NCBI RefSeq assembly: GCF_019645835.1
Contig: NZ_CP080998.1
Coordinates: forward strand, 1,364,001-1,428,000
From: Mycolicibacterium holsaticum DSM 44478 = JCM 12374
Lineage (GTDB): Bacteria; Actinomycetota; Actinomycetes; Mycobacteriales; Mycobacteriaceae
Length of the DNA stretch: 64,000 nucleotides
Direction: 5' to 3'
Shown here: one piece after another, positions 58,098 to 64,000 of the stretch
Position numbering within the stretch: the first letter of the stretch is position 1
Layout: every line of letters begins with the position of its first letter
The notes under the pieces: model-generated
Told to the model about the DNA's origin: nothing
Seen by the model: only the letters and a program-made list of their open reading frames with translations
The model's database searches: none
Position numbers and translations under genes: made by a program

Positions 58098-58110
58098 CGG
58101 AGGACAGGGT

Positions 58111-58830
58111 ATGTCGACATCACTTGAACCGGCGCGCGCGGACTCTGCCGAAGACTTTGACGTACAAGCTGGACGGATACGGCGGGCGGAGAAGTGGTTC
58201 TTCGCCGGTGTCATCATCACTGGCTCGATTCTGGTGGGCCCCTTGGGCTTACCCGTACTGGCCTACGGTGTCTACCAGCTGTGGAAGATATCCAAGGAGG
58301 GACGCCACGCCGTCCGGCCCTGGCACGTGTCGGTGATCGGGGCGTTCGCCATCATCGATGCGGCAGCCAACTTCGTCGGGTGGTCATTTTGCACCTTCGC
58401 GGCTCGAACCGGCGTTTCCTGGTCGATTCTGCGGGACGGTTACGGGTTCGGATTCGACGGCTTCTACTACGCCGATTACGGAAGCAGCTTCCTGATCAAC
58501 GGTGTCGCAGGGCCGGGTGAACAGTCCTACATCTTCATGGCGATGTTCGTCCTCTGGCCGATGCGGCTGTGCGCAGCGTGGGCGTTCCTGAAGATGAAGC
58601 GGTGGGGTTTCCGGTGGATGATCACCACTACCTGGATGCTCGTGCTGTTCTGGGTGGGCTGGACGACCAACGGACTGATTCACTTCGATGAGCGTTTCGG
58701 TGCAGCCGGAGGCGACCCCGCGTTCGGGTTCCTGGGCTGGTGGATTTTCAACAGCATGTACATCCTCGGCCCCATCGTGATGGTTCCGTACCTCTACACG
58801 GTGAACAAGGAGCTGTGGAGCGAGGAGTGA
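58111..58830 (+). CDS. 239-aa multi-pass membrane protein of the micro-protein operon
   Basis: ATG 58111 has GGAGG about 10 bp upstream and follows the 61-aa gene by 13 bp. About five to six helices are visible: WFFAGVIITGSILVGPLGLPVLA, PWHVSVIGAFAIIDAAANFVGW, SYIFMAMFVLWPMRLCAAWAFL, WMITTTWMLVLFWVGWTTNGL and GWWIFNSMYILGPIVMVPYLY. A Tyr/Phe/Gly-rich loop (GYGFGFDGFYYADYGSSFLI) lies between. There is weak resemblance in size and topology to AveC-like membrane cyclase-family proteins, not enough to assign. Function unknown. Confidence 0.85.
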   Translation: MSTSLEPARADSAEDFDVQAGRIRRAEKWFFAGVIITGSILVGPLGLPVLAYGVYQLWKISKEGRHAVRPWHVSVIGAFAIIDAAANFVGWSFCTFAARTGVSWSILRDGYGFGFDGFYYADYGSSFLINGVAGPGEQSYIFMAMFVLWPMRLCAAWAFLKMKRWGFRWMITTTWMLVLFWVGWTTNGLIHFDERFGAAGGDPAFGFLGWWIFNSMYILGPIVMVPYLYTVNKELWSEE

Positions 58831-58892
58831 GGGAATTCCAGCCGTCGGCTCCGGGGGAGGAGCCGGCGGCTGGACGCATCCCAAGGGGTCGG

Positions 58893-59651
58893 CTACGGGG
58901 AGTGCGCCTCGAGCGGCGTCACGCCTTGGGCCAGTAGACCGCCGTCCACCGGCAGGACATGGCCGGTGATGAAGCTCGCGTCATCGGAGATCAGGAACCG
59001 GATGGCGGCGGCAACCTCGTCGACGGAGCCGGCACGGCCCAACGGCGTACTACGCCTGACGCTTTCGATGAACCGTGGTGGAGCGTTCGCCACCAGCCGG
59101 GTGTCGATCACGCCGGGTGCCACGACGTTGACCCGCACTCCTGCGCGGGCATACTCGATGGCGGCCTGTCGGGCCAGGCTGATCACTGCACCCTTCGACG
59201 CCACATAGGCGGCCAGGCCGGTGGTGCCCCCGATCGCGGTGGCCGAGGACGTACAGACGATAGCGCCCCCACCGGCGTTGATCATGGCCGGCAACACGGC
59301 CCGCATGCCCAACCAGGTCCCCGTGCAGTTGACCGCGTGAAGGCGCTCCCACTCGGGTAGGCCGATCTCGAGGACGGTGTCGCGCTCTCGGGCGACCACG
59401 CCGTGCACGAGGGCCAACCCGTCGATCCGGCCCACCCGGTCCACCAGCGCGGTCCACGCCTCGGCGTCGCGCACGTCCATGGCGTGTCCGACCAGCAGTC
59501 CATCTCCAGGATCTTCGGCTGCGGTGTCGGTCGCGGCCGCGATGTCGACCACATGGGTCAGGGCGCCCCGACGGGCGAAGGTGAGCGCGGTAGCGCGGCC
59601 GATACCTGACCCGCCACCGGTCACGATCACCGTCTTGCGCCGCAGGCTCAC
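58893..59651 (-). CDS. Short-chain dehydrogenase/reductase of the island
   Basis: 252 aa from GTG 59651 (SLRRKTVIVTGGG...), because the upstream in-frame extension overlaps the carboxylase end and lacks SDR character. Motifs: TGGGSGIGRATALTF, the active site SSATAIGGTTGLAAYVASKGA (Ser, Tyr, Lys) and the C-terminal SDEVAAAIRFLISDDASFITGHVLPVDGG-type closing block. Oxidises a hydroxyl or reduces a ketone on a pathway intermediate, probably as an acyl-CoA. It is 43 bp downstream of the carboxylase gene and co-directional. Confidence 0.92.
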   Translation of the reverse strand: MSLRRKTVIVTGGGSGIGRATALTFARRGALTHVVDIAAATDTAAEDPGDGLLVGHAMDVRDAEAWTALVDRVGRIDGLALVHGVVARERDTVLEIGLPEWERLHAVNCTGTWLGMRAVLPAMINAGGGAIVCTSSATAIGGTTGLAAYVASKGAVISLARQAAIEYARAGVRVNVVAPGVIDTRLVANAPPRFIESVRRSTPLGRAGSVDEVAAAIRFLISDDASFITGHVLPVDGGLLAQGVTPLEAHSP

Positions 59652-59694
59652 CGGCTCGCGCCGTCGAGCGTCGGTGTGTCCCTGCTCATTCCGG

Positions 59695-61683
59695 TCAATT
59701 CCCGGCTTCGTCGAGGTCGTCTTCGAGCACCACGAGTACCTCCCCGGCATCCACCTGGTCGCCGGGCGACACCTTCACAGCGACGACAGTGGCCGGCCCG
59801 GCTGCGGTGATGGTGTGCTCCATCTTCATCGCCTCCAGCACCACAAGCGAATCGCCCTTGGCCACCCGGGAACCCACCTCCACGCCCACTCGGATGGCGG
59901 TGCCGGGCATCGGTGCCACCAGGGAACCGGCTTCGACCCGAGACTCCGGTTCGGCGAAGCGATTCCGCACGGACAGCGGCAACACCGCCTCCGGGCCACT
60001 GACATAGAGGCGCTCCGGGGTGAACTCGACAACCAACCGGCGGCGCACCCCGTCCAGGGAGATGTCGACCAGCTCGGGCGAACTGTGGTGGATAGACACG
60101 TTCGGTGTCGTGCCGTCCAGTTCGATGTCATATCCGTTGTGGCGCGTCAGGATCCGCGTCGAGTGCGTGGTATCGCCGTCGTCGAGCAGCACTTCCTGCG
60201 GGATCGACGGGGTCGACCGGAAGCCGGCCGGTATGCTGCGCAGCACCGTCGCGGTGGCGCGACCTCGTTCGACCACGGCGAGCGCGGCGGCAACGATATA
60301 AGCCGGGTGTGCCGCTGCCACTTCCCGACGTCCCTGCTTGACCAGGTCGGTGGGCGAGTGTTCGGACAGGAACGCCGTGGTGGTCTCGCCGCGACAGTAG
60401 GCGGGATGCCGCAGGACCCCGACCAGCAAGTCGCGGTTGGAAGTGACACCGTCCACGCAGGCATGCTGGAGGGCTGCGGCGAGAGCCGCGGCGGCCTCCG
60501 CGCGGGAGTCACGGTGGGCGATGACCTTGGCCAGCAGCGGGTCGTAGTGGATGGACACCTCCGATCCGGTGCCGACCCCGGTATCCACCCGGATGCCGGG
60601 CCGATCCGGAATGGTGAACCGGGCAAGCGTTCCCGACGCCGGCAAGAACCCGGCCGCGACGTCCTCGGCGTAGAGCCGGGCCTCGATCGCATGCCCGACG
60701 ATGTGAATGTCGGCCAATTCCCGGGGTAACGGTTCACCGGCGGCCACGATTAGTTGTAGGCGAACGAGGTCGAGACCGGTGGTGAGTTCGGTGACCGGAT
60801 GTTCGACCTGCAGGCGGGTGTTCATCTCCAGGAAATAGAAGCCGCCGTCGGTATCCAACAGGAACTCGACGGTGCCGGCCCCGACGTAGTCGATGGCCTT
60901 GGCGGCGGCGACCGCGGCGGCGCCCATGGCCTCGCGCAGCGGTGGGTCCACCGCGGGCGACGGGGCCTCCTCGAGAACCTTCTGATAGCGCCGCTGTATC
61001 GAGCATTCGCGTTCCCCGAGGTGGAAAACCTGACCGTGCTCGTCGCCGAAGACCTGAACCTCGATATGCCTGGCGCCGAGCAGATAACGCTCCAAGAACA
61101 CCGTGTCGTCGCCGAATGCTGCGCGCGCTTCGCGGCGACAGGCAGCGACGTGTTCGACAAGGGTGGTCTCGTCGTGCACCAGCCGCATGGCCTTTCCGCC
61201 CCCGCCGGCGCTCGCCTTGACCAAGAGTGGATAGCCGACGGTCTGGGCCGCTGCCACCACGTCATCGGACGGCGCAAGCTCGGCCGACGGCAGGAGGGGA
61301 ACCCCGGCGTCAGCCATCGTCCGCTTGGCCTCGGTCTTGGATCCCATTCGACGGATGGCCTCCGGGGATGGGCCGATCATCGTGATCCCCGCATCCGCGC
61401 AGCATTGCGCGAACGAAGCGTTCTCGGCCAGGAAACCGTAGCCGGGGTGGATGGCGTCGGCTTCGGTACGCCGAGCGGCCTCGATCACCCGCTCGATGTC
61501 GAGATAGCTCTCGGAGGGGGTGCTGCCGGCCAGGTGCACGGCGACGTCGGCGTCGCGGACGTGAAGCGCGTCCGCGTCGGCATCGGAGTACACGGCCGCG
61601 ACCCCGACGCCGAGTTCACGACACGTCCGGGTGATACGGCGGGCGATCTCGCCCCGGTTGGCGATTAGCACGCGCTGGAACAC
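59695..61683 (-). CDS. Biotin carboxylase/BCCP alpha subunit of an acyl-CoA carboxylase
   Basis: 662 aa. The ATP-grasp biotin carboxylase domain runs from RVLIANRGEIARRI to about residue 450, with KASAGGGGKAMRLV, EERQHVE-type blocks (GARHIEVQVFGDEHG) and MNTRLQVEHPVTE. A spacer follows, and a C-terminal BCCP domain carries the biotinyl Lys in VVLEAMKMEHTITA. It fits methylcrotonyl-, geranyl- or acetyl/propionyl-type alpha subunits of similar length. It should pair with the carboxyltransferase at 62630-64000, encoded divergently past the TIGR03084-like gene. Confidence 0.94.
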   Translation of the reverse strand: MFQRVLIANRGEIARRITRTCRELGVGVAAVYSDADADALHVRDADVAVHLAGSTPSESYLDIERVIEAARRTEADAIHPGYGFLAENASFAQCCADAGITMIGPSPEAIRRMGSKTEAKRTMADAGVPLLPSAELAPSDDVVAAAQTVGYPLLVKASAGGGGKAMRLVHDETTLVEHVAACRREARAAFGDDTVFLERYLLGARHIEVQVFGDEHGQVFHLGERECSIQRRYQKVLEEAPSPAVDPPLREAMGAAAVAAAKAIDYVGAGTVEFLLDTDGGFYFLEMNTRLQVEHPVTELTTGLDLVRLQLIVAAGEPLPRELADIHIVGHAIEARLYAEDVAAGFLPASGTLARFTIPDRPGIRVDTGVGTGSEVSIHYDPLLAKVIAHRDSRAEAAAALAAALQHACVDGVTSNRDLLVGVLRHPAYCRGETTTAFLSEHSPTDLVKQGRREVAAAHPAYIVAAALAVVERGRATATVLRSIPAGFRSTPSIPQEVLLDDGDTTHSTRILTRHNGYDIELDGTTPNVSIHHSSPELVDISLDGVRRRLVVEFTPERLYVSGPEAVLPLSVRNRFAEPESRVEAGSLVAPMPGTAIRVGVEVGSRVAKGDSLVVLEAMKMEHTITAAGPATVVAVKVSPGDQVDAGEVLVVLEDDLDEAGN

Positions 61684-61721
61684 GGGATCCTCTCGACGAA
61701 CGACGACATGCGATGAGCATA

Positions 61722-61730
61722 ATGTCGGAC
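61722..61730. promoter_or_regulatory. Operator site B (GTCCGACAT on minus strand)
   Basis: In AATGTCGGACAGTT, 39 bp before the carboxylase GTG. The minus-strand 9-mer equals that at sites A and C; full palindromy is lost by one base per arm. It lies in the 66-bp gap between the carboxylase and TIGR03084-like genes. Confidence 0.55.
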
Positions 61731-61749
61731 AGTTGAAATCATGCCGATA

Positions 61750-62544
61750 CTAGCCCACTAATCCGTGTGGGCGCCCGGGGCCGGGGGCGCCGGCGTAGGC
61801 CTGGGCGATTGCCATCCAGTCGGCGGCGTGCACCCCCTCGGTCCGTAGCGCGGTGTCCAGTACGTGGCGGCGCTGGGTGACGACCAGGCAGAAGTCGAGC
61901 GCCGCTCCGACAACCCGCTCGGGGGCGTCGCTGGAACCCCACGCCCAGGTGTCGCCGTCGGGGCTGGTGAGCGCCACCCGCACCTCGTGTTCGGGCGCTG
62001 GACGGTTGCGAAGCCGATAGCTCCACTCGCGAGTGGCGACGCCCAGATGTGCGATATGTCGCAGCCTGGCCGTCGGCGTCCGTTCGACTTTGACCACGTC
62101 GGCGATGTCTTGTCCGTGCGCCCACGTTTCCATCAGCCGGGCCGACATCATCGAGGTGGCGCTCATCGAGGGTCCGAACCAGGGAATACGTTTACCGGGA
62201 GCCAGCCCGTCGATCGCCGTCAGAAGCCGCCGAGACGCCTCCCGCCAGCGTGTCCGCAGGGCGGCCGGTGACAGCCGGCGTCCCTGCTCCAAGCCGGCGA
62301 GGACGGCTGGCTCGAAATCACCGTCGAGAGCGTCGCGCCACTGGATGTAGCCGTCCGGGTCGAGCGCGGCCTGCGCGGCGACCGTCTCCGACCACGCCAG
62401 ATGTGCGAGTTGATCGATGATCGCCCATCCTTCGGCGGGGGTGGGCGCGTCCCATTGGTCCGGCCCGACGGCTGCCAATGTGTGTTCCAGGTCGTCGTAC
62501 TCGGCGGCCAGATCGGCGCGGAGCTGGTTCGTCAGGGTGGACAA
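61750..62544 (-). CDS. TIGR03084-like family protein (DinB/MDMPI-type metal-binding fold)
   Basis: 264 aa from TTG 62544, which follows AGGAGG by nine bases; an upstream in-frame extension to 62631 is not needed. An N-terminal four-helix region has WAIIDQLAHLAWSETVAAQAAL and METWAHGQDIADVV, the histidines expected of the DinB/mycothiol-dependent metal site, followed by a C-terminal SCP2-like part (GDTWAWGSSDAPERVVGAALDFCLVVTQRRH). This family often accompanies acyl-CoA carboxylase genes in actinobacteria. Its reaction is unknown. Confidence 0.88.
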   Translation of the reverse strand: MSTLTNQLRADLAAEYDDLEHTLAAVGPDQWDAPTPAEGWAIIDQLAHLAWSETVAAQAALDPDGYIQWRDALDGDFEPAVLAGLEQGRRLSPAALRTRWREASRRLLTAIDGLAPGKRIPWFGPSMSATSMMSARLMETWAHGQDIADVVKVERTPTARLRHIAHLGVATREWSYRLRNRPAPEHEVRVALTSPDGDTWAWGSSDAPERVVGAALDFCLVVTQRRHVLDTALRTEGVHAADWMAIAQAYAGAPGPGRPHGLVG

Positions 62545-62561
62545 AGTATCGCGCCTCCTGG

Positions 62562-62585
62562 GTATAGTCCGACATTGGACAATAC
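62562..62585. promoter_or_regulatory. Operator site C in the divergent carboxylase promoter
   Basis: GTATAGTCC and GGACAATAC flank GACATT; arms match at 8 of 9 positions. It holds the core GTCCGACAT (62567-62575) and GTC-N8-GAC. TATAGT (62563-62568), a possible -10 for the carboxyltransferase with TGGACA at 62538-62543, lies inside it, so one repressor could control both divergent genes. Confidence 0.65.
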
Positions 62586-62629
62586 CCGTCCTCGGGTTGT
62601 TCGTCAGTCGAACTCGGCATAGGAGGCTC

Positions 62630-64000
62630 ATGCAGCGGCTCAGAACGTCGGTCGATCAGGGGGCGAGCGCTTACGTCGACAACCGGCAGGAGATGGAGCG
62701 CGCGCTGGCCGAGGTCCAGGCGCACGTGGGACAGGCGCTCGGTGGTGGTGGCCAGAAGTATGTGGACCGGCACCGCGAACGAGGGCGGTTGTTACCCAGG
62801 GAGCGGATCGAACTGCTCGTCGACATCGGCAGCCCGATGATCGAACTGTCGCCGCTGGCCGCTGTCGGGACCGGTTTTCCGACCGGTGGCAGCGTGGTGA
62901 CCGCGATCGGTGTCGTCGAGGGTGCGGAGTGCATGCTGATCGCCAGTGATCCCACCGTGCGGGGCGGGGCGATCAATCCCATATCGGTGACCAAGATCCT
63001 GCGGGCCATGGACATCGCCCGGGAGAACCGGTTGCCACTGTTGTTTCTTGTCGAGTCCGGCGGCGCGGACCTGCCCAGCCAGGGTGAGTTCTACCTGCGG
63101 GGCGGCAACCAGTTCCGGCACCTCACGCAGATGTCGGCGATGGGGGTGCCCACCGTCGCGCTGGTGTTCGGCAATGCCACCGCCGGTGGCGCCTACGTGC
63201 CCGGCATGTGCGACTACACGATCCTGATCAAGGACCAGAGCAAGGTGTTCCTGGGCGGGCCGCCGCTGGTGAAGATGGCCACCGGGGAGGAGTCCGATGA
63301 CGAGACTCTCGGTGGTGCCGAGATGCACGCCCGCGACTCGGGGCTGTGCGACTATCTTGCCGACGACGAGGTGGACTGCATTCGGCTTGCCAGACAGATC
63401 ATTTCGCATCTGGGCTGGCGCAAGCTCGGTCCGGAGCCGGGTCCCGTTGTCGAGCCGCTGGAGGATGCCGGGGACCTGCTCGGCATCGCCTCGGCAGATC
63501 CGAAGGTGCCCTTCGATATCCGCGAACTTCTCGCGCGGATCGTGGATGGCAGCGAGTTCGACGAATTCAAGCCCTACTACGGCCAGGCATTGCTGACTGG
63601 GTGGGCGCGAATTCACGGATATCTGGTCGGGATTCTGGCCAACAAACAGGGCGTCCTGTTCAACGAAGAGTCCGAGAAAGCCGCGCAGTTCATTCAATTG
63701 GCGAACCAGATGGATCAGCCGTTGATCTTCATCCACAACTGCACCGGGTTCATGGTCGGCGCCGAGTACGAGAAGCGGGGCATCGTCAAGGACGGGGCGA
63801 AACTGATCAACGCGGTGGCCAACAGCACGGTGCCGCATATCGCCCTGATGGCCGGTGCGTCCTACGGCGCGGGCAACTACGGTATGTCGGGCCGGCCGTT
63901 CAACCCGCGGTTCGCCTTCTCCTGGCCGACGGCGCGGGTGGCCGTGATGGGCGGAACACAACTGGCCGGCGTGCTCTCGATCGTCGCGCGCCAATCCGCG
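62630..64000 (+). CDS. Acyl-CoA carboxylase carboxyltransferase beta subunit (3' end outside window)
   Basis: 457 codons are open to the right edge without a stop, so the C-terminus lies outside. ATG 62630 has AGGAGG four bases upstream. CT-type crotonase fold: a lead helix (QKYVDRHRERGRLLPRERIELLVD), the acyl-CoA site ESGGADLPSQ, GNATAGGAYVPGMCDYT and ASYGAGNYGMSGRPFNPRF near the end. It transfers CO2 from biotin to the acyl-CoA with the alpha subunit at 59695. The sequence resembles methylcrotonyl/geranyl-CoA carboxylase beta subunits more than propionyl-CoA types, a judgement from motifs only. Confidence 0.93.
   Translation, partial: MQRLRTSVDQGASAYVDNRQEMERALAEVQAHVGQALGGGGQKYVDRHRERGRLLPRERIELLVDIGSPMIELSPLAAVGTGFPTGGSVVTAIGVVEGAECMLIASDPTVRGGAINPISVTKILRAMDIARENRLPLLFLVESGGADLPSQGEFYLRGGNQFRHLTQMSAMGVPTVALVFGNATAGGAYVPGMCDYTILIKDQSKVFLGGPPLVKMATGEESDDETLGGAEMHARDSGLCDYLADDEVDCIRLARQIISHLGWRKLGPEPGPVVEPLEDAGDLLGIASADPKVPFDIRELLARIVDGSEFDEFKPYYGQALLTGWARIHGYLVGILANKQGVLFNEESEKAAQFIQLANQMDQPLIFIHNCTGFMVGAEYEKRGIVKDGAKLINAVANSTVPHIALMAGASYGAGNYGMSGRPFNPRFAFSWPTARVAVMGGTQLAGVLSIVARQSA

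Overview
The window is high-GC DNA with mycobacterial gene content and gene order, most likely from a rapidly growing Mycolicibacterium-type species. Diagnostic landmarks are the lpqY-sugABC trehalose importer, the lipoproteins lpqZ and lprE, the ketoglutarate enzyme kgd, CYP130, a Tap-like exporter, UdgB, a Ddn-like protein, AmiB2 and a pH-sensing-type adenylate cyclase. From memory, this order follows M. tuberculosis Rv1232c to Rv1264, so positions 1 to about 45,500 are a syntenic chromosomal backbone. I saw no rRNA, tRNA, CRISPR array or transposase gene.

Layout of the backbone: a Mg-transport-associated PRC-barrel gene (left edge), malyl-CoA-lyase-like CitE, two small membrane proteins, the trehalose-recycling operon lpqY-sugA-sugB-sugC with a coupled SUFU-domain gene, malate dehydrogenase and malic enzyme, LpqZ, an SDR, Kgd, an EcsC-like protein, two drug exporters, an FAD oxidase coupled to a large nuclease-helicase, LprE, DeaD, an acyltransferase, an iron-box-controlled siderophore-interacting protein, TetR-CYP130, a second FAD oxidase, a LuxR-family ATPase regulator, a Tap-like exporter, UdgB, a luciferase-like oxidoreductase, Ddn-like and HIT proteins, a VOC/AraC pair, amidase, a deoxyinosine glycosylase and adenylate cyclase. 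Genes I do not recall from the M. tuberculosis order (DUF559, LuxR, VOC/AraC, the glycosylase) sit among palindromic intergenic repeats, some in several copies.

From 45,500 to 49,200 there is a copper module (P1B ATPase, CopZ-like chaperone, CsoR-type operator), D-aminoacyl-tRNA deacylase and small secreted or membrane proteins.

From 49,370 to the right edge lies the most novel part: a catabolic island. It encodes acyl-CoA synthetase, an atypical crotonase, a pair of acyl-CoA dehydrogenases, an APH-fold kinase, two paralogous proteins with an RDHxxGxR motif, three micro-proteins (44, 38 and 61 aa) plus a 239-aa membrane protein, an SDR, a biotin-dependent acyl-CoA carboxylase split over two strands, and a TIGR03084-like protein. 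Related palindromes (GTC-N8-GAC; the 9-mer GTCCGACAT at three promoters) stand before its transcription units, suggesting one regulon. I infer activation, dehydrogenation and carboxylation of a branched, isoprenoid-like or hydroxylated acid. The substrate and the role of the membrane module are unknown.
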